NCBI GenBank assembly: GCA_946183925.1
Contig: CAMHDS010000005.1
Span: forward strand, 1-64,000
Direction: 5' to 3'
Source of the DNA: an uncultured Fibrobacter sp.
GTDB taxonomy: Bacteria > Fibrobacterota > Fibrobacteria > Fibrobacterales > Fibrobacteraceae
DNA length: 64,000 nucleotides
Part shown: positions 49,175 through 56,886 of the stretch, one piece after another
Position numbering within the stretch: the first letter of the stretch is position 1
Layout of the letters: every line of letters starts with the position of its first letter
The notes under the pieces: model-generated
Told to the model about the DNA's origin: nothing
The model's database searches: none
What the model saw: only the letters and a program-made list of their open reading frames with translations
Translations under genes and position numbers: made by a program

Positions 49175-50476
49175 TTACGAGTGCAGGTATTCCACGATGG
49201 CGTCGTGGATGGTGGTAAACACTTCCCGCAGTTCCTCTTCGTCTTCTTCCAGGAGCGTCACGCGGAAACCCTTCAAGTCCGTGCAGAAGCTGGTGCTGGG
49301 CACCACGCAGATGCCCTTCGCGCCTAGCAGGTAGTAAACGAAGCGGTAGTCCAGGTTCGTGGTCTTGCTGCACCATTCTTCCACCTTCTTCTTGATAATC
49401 GGGTTGTCGATTTTCAGCGTCTGGTGGCTGTTCAGCGTGCCTTCGCGGAAGATGATGGTGTTGTAGAACGCGCCGTAGGTGGGGTTGAAGTAGAGTTCTG
49501 GAATGTCCGAAAGGATTTCGTTGATGATGGCGCTTCGGCGGCCAATCTTCTCGTTCAGCGCGGTGCGGTGCTCGATAAAGCGCGGATCGCCGAGAACGCG
49601 GGGGATAGTCATCTGGGGGAGTGTGGTGGAGCAGACTTCCACCATCTTGGCGTTGTCGATAGCGCGGCAGAAGGCGTCGAACTGTTCGTCCTTGTCCCGG
49701 TTGTAGTATTCGGCCCAGCCGCAGCGAGCGCCCGGCCAGGGGTATTCCTTCGAAATGCCCTTGAGCGCGATGCCCGGAACGTCGCCGATGTATTCGGCCA
49801 GGGCGTAGGCGTGGGCTCCATTGTACGTAATCTTGTTGTAGATTTCGTCGCAGATGATGAACAGGTTGTAGCGCTTGGCGATATCCACAATCTTCTTGAG
49901 GATATCCAGCGGATAGACCATGCCCGTCGGGTTGTCCGGGTTCAGCACCAGGATGCCCGCGATGCTCGGGTTGTACTTCACCTTGTTTTCCAGTTCTTCC
50001 AGGTCCGGGTACCAGTGGTTTTCGGGCTGGAGGCTGTAGGTGATGGGGGCCGTGTGGGCATGTGCTGCTTCGGCGGAACTGTGGGTGGAGTAGGCCGGGG
50101 CAGGTCCGATAATGCGGGTGTTCATGGAGAGCAGGCCGTAGATGGTGGCGATGGCGTCACCCAGGCCGTTGAAGAACAGGATGTCGTCCACGCTAATCTG
50201 CGCGCCGCCCAGCTTGTTGTTCTCCTTCACCAGGAATTCGCGGGTTTCCAGCATGCCCTTGGAGGGGCAGTAGCCGTAACTGCGGTTGGTCTTGACCAGG
50301 TCCACTACGATGTCCTTGATCCAGTCGGGCAGTTGGCATTTCTTTTCGATGGGGTCTCCGATGTTTTCCCAGTGGATGGGGAGACCCAGGGCCTTGAGCT
50401 GGTTCGCCTTCTTCACGATCTCGCGGATTTCGTAAGAAAGTTCCTTGGCACCTTCGCTCAAAAGTCTTCTGCGCAT
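49175..50476 (-). CDS. PLP-dependent aminotransferase (alanine/aspartate type)
   Basis: 433 residues, fold type I. PLP-binding residues visible: NPDNPTGMVYPLDILKKIV, IICDEIYNKITY, the Schiff-base Lys in LKGISKEYPWPGARCGW, and a C-terminal FRVTLLEEDEEEL substrate Arg. N-terminal YEIREIVKKANQLKALGLPI resembles AlaA-like glutamate-pyruvate aminotransferases. Substrate specificity is not certain. Confidence 0.87.
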   Translation of the reverse strand: MRRRLLSEGAKELSYEIREIVKKANQLKALGLPIHWENIGDPIEKKCQLPDWIKDIVVDLVKTNRSYGYCPSKGMLETREFLVKENNKLGGAQISVDDILFFNGLGDAIATIYGLLSMNTRIIGPAPAYSTHSSAEAAHAHTAPITYSLQPENHWYPDLEELENKVKYNPSIAGILVLNPDNPTGMVYPLDILKKIVDIAKRYNLFIICDEIYNKITYNGAHAYALAEYIGDVPGIALKGISKEYPWPGARCGWAEYYNRDKDEQFDAFCRAIDNAKMVEVCSTTLPQMTIPRVLGDPRFIEHRTALNEKIGRRSAIINEILSDIPELYFNPTYGAFYNTIIFREGTLNSHQTLKIDNPIIKKKVEEWCSKTTNLDYRFVYYLLGAKGICVVPSTSFCTDLKGFRVTLLEEDEEELREVFTTIHDAIVEYLHS

Positions 50477-50575
50477 TTTATGCTCCTATGGAGTTGTCGA
50501 AAAATCACTTGTTTTACGGCGTAATTATAGAATAATAAAACAATGAAATTTCTTTAAGTTAATGGTTTTGGGTAT

Positions 50576-50602
50576 GAAAAAAGCAGCCTTTTACGGGGCT
50601 GC
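50576..50602 (-). terminator. Minus-strand terminator
   Basis: GCAGCC-TTTTACG-GGGCTGC with AAAAAA on its left, so on the minus strand the stem is followed by TTTTTT. It would end transcripts coming from the 50.6-53 kb island. Confidence 0.75.
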
Positions 50603-50631
50603 CCTTGAAACTTGTTATCTGGATTTTGGCG

Positions 50632-50742
50632 TTATGCCTTACAGACCTTGGTTTCTCTGGACAGCCCCACAATAGCTCGGGCTGCTGCCGGGCTTGTTGC
50701 GATTGCAGTTGCTGCGATGTTCTGTCCAAAGAATTTGTTCAT
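50632..50742 (-). CDS. Possible 36-residue small protein
   Basis: Too short for the track. ATG at 50742, TAA at 50632-50634, product starting MNKFFGQNIAATAIATSPAA and ending in LSRETKVCKA; mostly small and hydrophobic in the middle. A strong terminator follows 30 bp after the stop, which favours a real transcript, but no clear ribosome site or homologue is known to me. Could equally be part of a 3' untranslated region. Confidence 0.3.
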   Translation of the reverse strand: MNKFFGQNIAATAIATSPAAARAIVGLSRETKVCKA

Positions 50743-50959
50743 GTGCAAAAAAATAGTTCCAGGTGCGGAAGTTGTCAAGAGGGGGAGGTCTCCCCCTGAT
50801 TGCAGCCTTGCCTCGTTGAGTCACATCCCTGCGTGCCATTCTTGTCATCCCCGCGCATCCTTCGTTGTCATCCCCGCGAAGGCGGGGACCTCCCTTCATC
50901 TACACACTCGGCAAGTCTTCCTTCACCCCCACGCCTAGGGGCGCTGCCCCTAAAACCCC

Positions 50960-51175
50960 TTTTTTACAAATCTTTCCCTCAATGTGTACGTTCCCTCGCT
51001 CACAGGAACTCACTTTGTTCGACTGTTCGCTCAGGAAGCACACATCTCGGTCAAAAAACACAAACAACGGCTCTGGTATGCAAGTGTTTTGTGGTCAGAA
51101 CCTGTTTTTGCAGGCAAGAACAGGTCTCGTAGGAGGAAACTCTTGTGACTGTTAGTCCCTGCGAGTTTCCGCCGA
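50960..51175 (+). repeat. ~200-bp dispersed repeat R200, copy 2
   Basis: Matches 6241-6450 in blocks: ACAAATCTTTCCCTC, hairpin arms TTCCCTCGCTCACAG against CTGTTCGCTCAGGAA, AGCACACATCTCGGTCAAAA, and the identical 36-nt hairpin at 51135-51170. Two arm pairs changed together relative to copy 1 (A-U to C-G, G-C to A-U). It points at the 3' end of the FISUMP gene, 200 bp away. Confidence 0.75.
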
Positions 51176-51377
51176 GAGTCTTTTGAAGATGTTATACATA
51201 ACTGTTTAGACAATTAGACATGGTTTTTGTCTAAACATTTTTGCCATTGAAACTGCGGAAATAGACAGTGAAGTAAAACATCATCTAAAAGTACACTAAC
51301 ATTGAATACGCAACAAAATAATTTATGTTACATTTCGTCGTAACATTTTCTTTTGCCTTGTTATGATATTGCAGTTC

Positions 51378-53102
51378 TTAATCTTTCAAACATCGGACAC
51401 TATATGCTTCATACGTACTTGACTTCCGCCAATTTGTGACATTAACCCATTCATCCCACCAGGTATACTTACAAGAATCTTCCTCGATGCAAATGATATC
51501 ATAGCCTGTGGATTTACTCCAAAAGCACCCATAACCACCTGCGCTCTTAAATTGTCCATTTGTAAAGGCGGGGTAAATGCCATAATAACCGCCCGATACA
51601 TAATAATAGCCCGCAGGCAACCAAGAAAAACCAAAGGCGTCGGGACCTGAAGCATTTATAACTTCAATCCTCGTGTTATCTCCGGGTCCAATACCTTGAG
51701 AAGTGCATAGGTCAAAATCCCGCGGGTAATAGTAAAACCCTATCGAATCGCTCCATCCTTTTCTAGACCTTAATAATGGCCCTGGGTATTTGACATATCT
51801 AAAGAGGGTTTTCCATTCAGATGTATCGGGTAAATGCCAACCCTTGGGGCAGATGTTTTTTGCCGTTGAATAGGGATAAAGCCTTCCGTACCTTTTTTCA
51901 TATTTTGCGCAATAAATCGAGCTGTCGTTATAGCATGCGTTATCACCATATTCATAGTTCATGTTTTCTGCCATCCAAACCTGATTCCCAATTTGAACGG
52001 TCTTGTAATACTGCCCATCGCGGCTATCAATAAATTCGCCATAGTCTATATTCGGGTTCAAATTGTTCATTTTTGGATCAAAACTGCTAGAAGATGAAAT
52101 TTCAATTATGGGAGAAGGACCTTCGATACATCGTATCGAATATAAATACAAATCCTTGTATTTTATTGATTCGCGATAAAAGCCTATATCATTACTTATT
52201 GTAGGAGTATAAATGCAATATCCCGCACTGGTACATTCATATTCTCCGGCACTCCAAAAGGTCGTCGCAGAACCCACACTGTAAAAATCATCATGATACC
52301 CACCTAGATAGTTTCCTGCCGGAAGTGCAGTAAATCCAAAATCATTTGTTCCATTTTTATCCCAACCCGATGCAGATTTGAGGGTTGTTTTTGCTGTTCC
52401 CGAACCAACATACGACACAAGAGTGTCCCATTCATCTATTGTGGGCAAATGCCACCCTTGGGGGCACACGCTATTGGCCGCCGACCAGTTGTACAGTCGC
52501 CCATATTTAAAGCATGAATCAACAGAGTTGTTGTAGCACATGCTCTTTAAAGAGTCAATATTGTAGTTTAGATTTTCGGCCATCCATACCTGATTTCCAA
52601 TTTTAACAGTCTTGTATTTTTGTCCATCACGGCTGTCAGTGAATTCGCCGTAGCTTATATTTGGATTTAGGTATGACCAAGCTTCCTTCATTTTGGATGA
52701 ACTGCTTGACGAATATGTGTCACGAACTGAAGAACTAGAACTTGTCGGCGATGATATATTTTCACTTGAAGAAGATTCAATCGTATTTATTGACGAACTT
52801 GACGGCAAAAGCAAATAAGATGATGAAGAAATTGCCAGAATGGGTGTGTCTTGATTTGCCGGATTGATTGTTTCATCACCTTGTTTCGTCCAGATGCCAT
52901 TTGCACAACCATAGTAGGCATTCTCTGTTGTGACAAGAATCGACATTCCATTCTTTTCTTCGTTACACATTCCAAGTTCAAACCTTTTTTCTACCTCGGA
53001 TACAGGCGACGAATTAGTTGCATCGGACCCAGAGTCGGAACCGCAGGCAGTTATGAGGATTAATGCAAGAACAGTTGTCATTATAGAAATTACTTTCCGC
53101 AT
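51378..53102 (-). CDS. FISUMP-domain lipoprotein (two domains)
   Basis: 574 residues. Lipobox LILITACGSD (Cys-20), a Ser-rich linker (SSSYLLLPSSSS and SSPTSSSSS), then two FISUMP domains: about 148-335 (DSRDGQKYKTVKIGNQVWMA, CPQGWHLPTIDEWD, FGFTALPAGNYL, LYSIRCIEG) and about 345-574 (DSRDGQYYKTVQIGNQVWMA, CPKGWHLPDTSEWK, FGFSWLPAGYY, YSVRCLKD). The two domains share the NLNPNIxYGEF lead-in, so an internal duplication is likely. AT-rich relative to the core genes. Begins 3 nt after the GIY-YIG-like gene with AAGGAG, so both are co-transcribed. Confidence 0.92.
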   Translation of the reverse strand: MRKVISIMTTVLALILITACGSDSGSDATNSSPVSEVEKRFELGMCNEEKNGMSILVTTENAYYGCANGIWTKQGDETINPANQDTPILAISSSSYLLLPSSSSINTIESSSSENISSPTSSSSSVRDTYSSSSSSKMKEAWSYLNPNISYGEFTDSRDGQKYKTVKIGNQVWMAENLNYNIDSLKSMCYNNSVDSCFKYGRLYNWSAANSVCPQGWHLPTIDEWDTLVSYVGSGTAKTTLKSASGWDKNGTNDFGFTALPAGNYLGGYHDDFYSVGSATTFWSAGEYECTSAGYCIYTPTISNDIGFYRESIKYKDLYLYSIRCIEGPSPIIEISSSSSFDPKMNNLNPNIDYGEFIDSRDGQYYKTVQIGNQVWMAENMNYEYGDNACYNDSSIYCAKYEKRYGRLYPYSTAKNICPKGWHLPDTSEWKTLFRYVKYPGPLLRSRKGWSDSIGFYYYPRDFDLCTSQGIGPGDNTRIEVINASGPDAFGFSWLPAGYYYVSGGYYGIYPAFTNGQFKSAGGYGCFWSKSTGYDIICIEEDSCKYTWWDEWVNVTNWRKSSTYEAYSVRCLKD

Positions 53103-53105
53103 ATA

Positions 53106-53624
53106 TCACTCCTTGCGTTGGGATATCGGGCCTTCAAAAAGGGGATTATATTTGTAGTGAAGTATGGCTTCAACTAGCTCATTTGAAAATTCTGGAGCTG
53201 ATTTAAGGAAGAGAATGTTGATTCGTATAAAATTGTTTCTTATGAAATCCCCAACATCACCTATTTCTTTCCCTAAAGGTTTGTTATTCAAAATACTTCT
53301 TGCAAGATTGCTTCCGCTTGATTTGGGATTATAGTGATGCCCATCAAATCTAGCGGTAGACTTTGGGCCAACACGACCGATTTTGAAGAAACGGTTTCCG
53401 CTAAACCTTATGCATTCGTTCAAATAAAAAATGTAAACAGCTCCTTTCAACTCGCCGTATTTATTCTTATACGAATTAAAAGTATGTTGATCGGACGGAA
53501 GGTCAATGATAAAGTCGATTCCCGCCTTTAGGGGTTTTTCTAAAAGAAGTGTACTTTTTTCAATATATTTGGGGAGATCCCTCATCATTTGCTGAAGTTC
53601 TTTTTGATTTTTTTCTTTAGCCAT
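53106..53624 (-). CDS. GIY-YIG-like nuclease domain protein
   Basis: 172 residues from the ATG at 53624, which has GGAGG 6 nt upstream; the track start is 21 nt earlier. The C-terminal ~110 residues fit a GIY-YIG-type fold: KGAVYIFYLNECIRFSGN, FFKIGRVGPKSTARFDGHHY, and a late Glu in LVEAILHYKYNPLFEG. The N-terminal ~55 residues are helical (LQQMMRDLPKYIEKSTLLLE). The usual GIY/YIG pair is only partly kept (VYIF), so activity is unsure. Its pairing with a surface lipoprotein is unusual. AT-rich, probably acquired. Confidence 0.6.
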   Translation of the reverse strand: MAKEKNQKELQQMMRDLPKYIEKSTLLLEKPLKAGIDFIIDLPSDQHTFNSYKNKYGELKGAVYIFYLNECIRFSGNRFFKIGRVGPKSTARFDGHHYNPKSSGSNLARSILNNKPLGKEIGDVGDFIRNNFIRINILFLKSAPEFSNELVEAILHYKYNPLFEGPISQRKE

Positions 53625-53840
53625 CGCAGCCTCCATCGTATACACCTATGGAGTTCGCCCCTGCTCAACAAGAGCTAAACTCTCTAATATGTCCGATTTA
53701 AAAATAAATTAAAAATGCCGCGATGGAATAGAAAACTTATAAAAAAGAGTGTGCTTGTTGTGAGAATATTGATTTTGAGATAATTTTTGCAATTTGCAGA
53801 AATTTGCATATAATTACGTGAAAATAATGAAAAATATTGC

Positions 53841-53867
53841 AATTTTTGTGCAAAAATTGTATATTTG
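53841..53867 (+). promoter_or_regulatory. Operator palindrome and TATATTTG promoter of relB-yoeB
   Basis: AATTTTTG-TG-CAAAAATT (53841-53858) is directly followed by TATATTTG (53860-53867). An antitoxin bound here would cover the promoter. The A-rich AAAGGAG ribosome site follows. Confidence 0.65.
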
Positions 53868-53886
53868 CATAAAAAAGGAGTCGCTT

Positions 53887-54150
53887 ATGGCACAGGCTAC
53901 AGTTTCTGCACGTATCGACAGCAAGGACAAGGAAAGTTTCGACAAGTTCTGCAGCAATGTAGGGCTGTCCACGTCTGCCGCCATATATATGTTTGTGAAA
54001 AACGTCATCAACGAACGTCGCATCCCCTTCGAAGTCCGCGAACCCTCCGTCCGCTACAACGCAAACGACATCGAAGCCCTCAAGAAAGGCATCGAGCAGT
54101 TGAACGCCGGCAAGGGCGTTGAACACGAACTTATTGAGGTGGATGACTGA
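53887..54150 (+). CDS. relB: RelB/DinJ-family antitoxin
   Basis: 87 residues from the ATG at 53887, with AAAAAGGAG upstream; the track ORF begins earlier. Ribbon-helix-helix (TVSARIDSKDKESFDKFCSN), then LSTSAAIYMFVKNVI and RRIPFEV, typical of RelB/DinJ, and a toxin-binding tail (EALKKGIEQLNAG). It neutralises the YoeB-type toxin encoded next and should repress its own promoter through the palindrome at 53841. The stop overlaps the toxin ATG by one base. Confidence 0.9.
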   Translation: MAQATVSARIDSKDKESFDKFCSNVGLSTSAAIYMFVKNVINERRIPFEVREPSVRYNANDIEALKKGIEQLNAGKGVEHELIEVDD

Positions 54151-54413
54151 TGAAGAAGATTTGGTCGGACAAAGCCTGGGATGATTACCTTTACTGGCAA
54201 ACACAAGACAAGAAAACCCTCAAAAAAGTAAACCAACTAGTCAAAGACATTGAACGCAGTAATTTTGAAGGACTAGGCAAACCCGAAGCGTTAAAGGGCA
54301 ACTTGAGCGGATTCTGGAGCCGCAGAATCGACGATGCCAACCGTTTGATTTATCGAATTAACGGCGAGTTTATCGATATCCTTTCGTGTAAAGGACATTA
54401 CGAGAACGTTTGA
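54150..54413 (+). CDS. yoeB: YoeB/Txe-family mRNA interferase toxin
   Basis: 87 residues: MKKIWSDKAWDDYLYWQTQD, NQLVKDIERSNFEGLGKPEA, LKGNLSGFWSRRIDDANRLI, and the catalytic end YRINGEFIDILSCKGHYENV, with the Glu, Arg and final His-Tyr of YoeB. Cleaves mRNA in the ribosome A site when free of antitoxin. YoeB is usually paired with a YefM antitoxin; here its partner is RelB/DinJ-like, a mixed pairing seen in some genomes. Confidence 0.92.
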   Translation: MKKIWSDKAWDDYLYWQTQDKKTLKKVNQLVKDIERSNFEGLGKPEALKGNLSGFWSRRIDDANRLIYRINGEFIDILSCKGHYENV

Positions 54414-54434
54414 TTAAAAAGTATTTTTAATGTC

Positions 54435-54851
54435 ATGACCCACGGAACAATATACGATCCCATCCGCAAGAAGGATGTGCCTGACACCCCCGAAGAACGG
54501 GTGCGTCAGGCCACAATCCGTTTTCTGCTGGACGAGGTGAAGGTCCCTGCCCACCTGATTACAGTGGAGTTCGGCCTGAGTTCCGTTGACCCCAAGACGG
54601 ATGACCGGGTGGACATCGTGGTGCACGATTTCCGTAACGGGAACGACCAGGCGAAACCCTGGCTTTTGGTGGAATGCAAGGCTCCCGGCGAATACACCTG
54701 GGAGGCTTTGCAGGTTCAGCTGAACAAGTACCTGCAGATTCTCACGCCCAAGTTCGTGATGCTTTCGTTGGGAGACTGTGAGCGTTTTTTTGAAATGGAC
54801 GCCGCCACCAAGAGATTTGTTAAGGTTGAGCGGCTTCCTGAATTCCGTTAG
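54435..54851 (+). CDS. Stand-alone HsdR N-terminal-like (PD-(D/E)XK) protein
   Basis: 138 residues. Matches the HSDR_N_2 type (type I restriction enzyme R subunit N-terminus): PEERVRQATIRFLLDEVKVP, then the nuclease site DRVDIVVHDF and PWLLVECKAPGEYTWEALQV, giving the D...ExK triad. No helicase, hsdM or hsdS is present, so it is not a full restriction system; many genomes have such lone copies of unknown role. Overlaps the 3' end of the convergent trmFO by 32 nt, including coding sequence. Confidence 0.8.
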   Translation: MTHGTIYDPIRKKDVPDTPEERVRQATIRFLLDEVKVPAHLITVEFGLSSVDPKTDDRVDIVVHDFRNGNDQAKPWLLVECKAPGEYTWEALQVQLNKYLQILTPKFVMLSLGDCERFFEMDAATKRFVKVERLPEFR

Positions 54852-56196
54852 GCGGGTATTCGAAGGAGCGGCGTTCCGCAATCCACTTGCGTACAGCTTC
54901 GACTGCACGGGCGCCCAGAATCTCTTTCTTGTTCTTTTTCTTGAGGCCTTCGTGGTGGGGGAGCAGCCCGAAGTTGAAGTTCATGGGCTGGAAATTTTCG
55001 TTTTCCTCTACCAGCCGGTTCATGAGGGACCCGATGCAACTTTCGTCGGGGAGCGGGTCGGCATGCCCGTGCAAAATGGTCTGGGCCATGTTCCAGGCGG
55101 CATACCATCCGGTAGCCACCGCCTCAGTGTAGCCTTCGCTTCCGGTGATTTGCCCGGCGAACCAGGTGGGCGGAATGCCCTTGGCGCATTCCAAATCCGG
55201 ACGCAATCTTAAAGTGGCATCTAAGAACTTGGGTGATTCGATGAAGGTGTTCCGGTGCATGCAGCCGAGGCGTGCAAATTTCGCATTGCGCAAGGCCGGC
55301 ACCAAGGTGAAGATTTCTTTTTGCGTGCCCCACTTGAGGCGGGTCTGGAAACCCACCATGTTGAAGAGGGTCTTCTGCTTGTTTTCGGCCCGGAGCTGTA
55401 TTACCGCGTACCACAAATGCCCATTGTTGCCAAGCCCGAGACCGATGGGGCGCATGGGCCCATGACGGAGAGTCTCGTAGCCGCGGCGGGCCATTTCTTC
55501 GACGGGCAGGCAGCCTTCGAACAGTTCGTTCTTTTCGAAGGGGCGGGGCTCCACGGCTTCGGCCTCGCACAGTTTACGGACAAACTCCGTATAGGTTTCC
55601 TTGTCCAGGGGGCAGTTGATAAAGTCCGCCGTCTCGCCCTTTTCCCAGCGGTTCATATAGAAGGCGTGGTCAAAGTCGATGCTGTCGGTCTCTACCACAG
55701 GGGCGATGGCGTCGAAGAAATGGAGGCGCTCGCTCCCCAGCCGCTTGAAGATATCGTCGGCGAGCGCGTCGCTGGCCAGCGGCCCCGCCGCGACTAAGGT
55801 CGGGCAGTCTCCTTCGAGGCTGGTGACTTCTTCGCGGTGGAGCGTGATGTTGGGAGATTCTGCAATTTTCTTTTCTACCGATTCGCTGAAAATGTCCCGG
55901 TTCACGGTGAGGGAATCGCCAGCGGGAACGGCGGCTTCACGGGCGGAGTCCAAAAGGAAACTCCCCAGCATGGTGAGTTCCTGCTTTAAAAGTCCGTGTG
56001 CCGATGTGACGCCCAGCGCCTTGAAACTGTTGGAGCAGACGAGTTGCGCCAGGTGGCCGTCCTTGTGGGCGGGAGTCTGCTTGACCGGACGCATCTCGTA
56101 CAGGTCCACCTTGAAACCGCGGCTCGCCAGCTGCAAAGCCGCCTCGCAACCTGCGAGACCGCCACCTATGACTCTTACTCGTTGCTGTTCGCTCAT
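54820..56196 (-). CDS. trmFO: tRNA (m5U54) methyltransferase, folate/FAD-dependent
   Basis: 458 residues. FAD-binding VRVIGGGLAGCEAALQLASR and GFKVDLYEMRP; VCSNSFKALGVTSAHGLLKQ; the C-terminal QITGSEGYTEAVATGWYAAW. Makes ribothymidine at position 54 of tRNA using methylene-tetrahydrofolate. FolC supplies the polyglutamylated folate. Upstream is a C-rich heptad tract (56209-56236) and a two-hairpin element. The last residues overlap the HsdR_N-like gene. Confidence 0.95.
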   Translation of the reverse strand: MSEQQRVRVIGGGLAGCEAALQLASRGFKVDLYEMRPVKQTPAHKDGHLAQLVCSNSFKALGVTSAHGLLKQELTMLGSFLLDSAREAAVPAGDSLTVNRDIFSESVEKKIAESPNITLHREEVTSLEGDCPTLVAAGPLASDALADDIFKRLGSERLHFFDAIAPVVETDSIDFDHAFYMNRWEKGETADFINCPLDKETYTEFVRKLCEAEAVEPRPFEKNELFEGCLPVEEMARRGYETLRHGPMRPIGLGLGNNGHLWYAVIQLRAENKQKTLFNMVGFQTRLKWGTQKEIFTLVPALRNAKFARLGCMHRNTFIESPKFLDATLRLRPDLECAKGIPPTWFAGQITGSEGYTEAVATGWYAAWNMAQTILHGHADPLPDESCIGSLMNRLVEENENFQPMNFNFGLLPHHEGLKKKNKKEILGARAVEAVRKWIAERRSFEYPPNGIQEAAQP

Positions 56197-56208
56197 TTCA
56201 TTCGCTTT

Positions 56209-56236
56209 GAGGTTTAAGGTACGGGGTTTTAGGGGT
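56209..56236 (-). repeat. Short heptad tract, 5' side of trmFO
   Basis: GAGGTTT, AAGGTAC, GGGGTTT, TAGGGGT on +: C-rich on the trmFO strand, 12 bp before its start, running into the two-hairpin element. Confidence 0.6.
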
Positions 56237-56295
56237 GTCCCCTAGGAGAAGGGGTAGCGAGCTACGAAGTGCGAGCGAGGGGAAGGCTTTCCCCT
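56224..56295 (-). repeat. Two-hairpin dispersed element, reverse copy
   Basis: On the minus strand: AGGGGAAAGCCTTCCCCT, CGCTCGCACTTCGTAGCTCG, CTACCCCTTCTC, then TAGGGG-ACA-CCCCTA. Aligns along its length with 4675-4750; hairpin B stems differ by paired changes (CGGGGG/CCCCCG against TAGGGG/CCCCTA). Confidence 0.82.
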
Positions 56296-56384
56296 TTTTG
56301 CCAGTTAGTGCTCGTCGGTTCACTTGGACTGGATCCTTCATGCTTCGCATTCAGGATGACACACTTGCGTTTTACTCATCGGTC

Positions 56385-56419
56385 AATTCCGAATTCCGAA
56401 ATCTGAATTCCGAATTAAT
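56385..56419 (-). repeat. Heptad tract (TCCGAAT type) at a stop codon
   Basis: AATTCCG twice, AAATCTG, AATTCCG, AATTAAT. On the gene strand the stop TAA starts TAATTCGGAATTCAG. Confidence 0.82.
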
Positions 56420-56876
56420 TCGTCACCACTTTCCGGTAGCTCTTGGCGTTGCCGATCCAGAGCTTCACCAGGAGTTCTTCTAGGGAGGCGGTGGAGACGC
56501 ATTCGGGGTCGGCATCCTGGATTTCGTCGGAAATCAGGTTTGCTTGGGTCAGGTTCAGCATGCCGTAGTACATGGCTTCCATGAGCTGGGAGGCGAATTT
56601 CGGGGAAATCCGCGCCACCGCGTCCATGTCGTTCAGGGGCGGCAGTTGGGTCTTGTCGGGGCTGAACTGGTCCAGGTTGTCCATGGTCCACATGTCGGCG
56701 GCCTTGCCCATGTCGTCGCTGGGGGCGATTTTCAGGAGCTTTTCCTTGTAGGCGTTCCATTCCACGTTGGTGGTCTTTCCCGCCTTGCGCACGGACTTCA
56801 AGAAGGACAGGACGGCGTAGTAGAGGTCCTTTTCTCTCTGGTTCATCTCTTTCTGCGAAGCGGGAATCATGGCCAA
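56415..56876 (-). CDS. Conserved-looking protein of unknown function
   Basis: 153 residues (MAMIPASQKEMNQREKDLYY; Met at 56870 is an equal choice). Predicted mostly helical, no signal peptide, with NQREKDLYYAVLSFLKSVRK, KFASQLMEAMYYGMLNLTQA and a C-terminal LEELLVKLWIGNAKSYRKV. No family recognised. Starts 10 nt after purH, so it is probably in its operon. The last two residues and stop come from a heptad tract. Confidence 0.65.
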   Translation of the reverse strand: MAMIPASQKEMNQREKDLYYAVLSFLKSVRKAGKTTNVEWNAYKEKLLKIAPSDDMGKAADMWTMDNLDQFSPDKTQLPPLNDMDAVARISPKFASQLMEAMYYGMLNLTQANLISDEIQDADPECVSTASLEELLVKLWIGNAKSYRKVVTN

Positions 56877-56886
56877 ACCTGCGGGA

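Larger units (their letters stand above)
50477..51377. repeat. 900-bp spacer of dispersed repeats
   Basis: Between the aminotransferase and the double-FISUMP gene. In order: minus-strand terminator (50576-50602), a possible 36-codon ORF (50632-50742), hairpin A (50780-50797), TCATCCCCGCG palindromes (50843-50890), hairpin B (50936-50952), R200 copy 2 (50960-51175), then ~200 bp of A/T-rich DNA. The track ORFs here (for example 50865-51155 and 50605-50799) translate repeats. Confidence 0.7.

Noticed and set aside
50605-50799. Cys-rich + strand ORF (SGCCRACCDCSCCD)
   Set aside because: TTG start inside a terminator region, no ribosome site, and the other strand offers an equally good short ORF.
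50960-51175. R200 as an insertion sequence
   Set aside because: No transposase and no clear terminal inverted repeats or target duplication; a non-autonomous element remains possible.
54435-54851. Start of a type I restriction system
   Set aside because: Only an HsdR N-terminal-like domain is present; no helicase, HsdM or HsdS.
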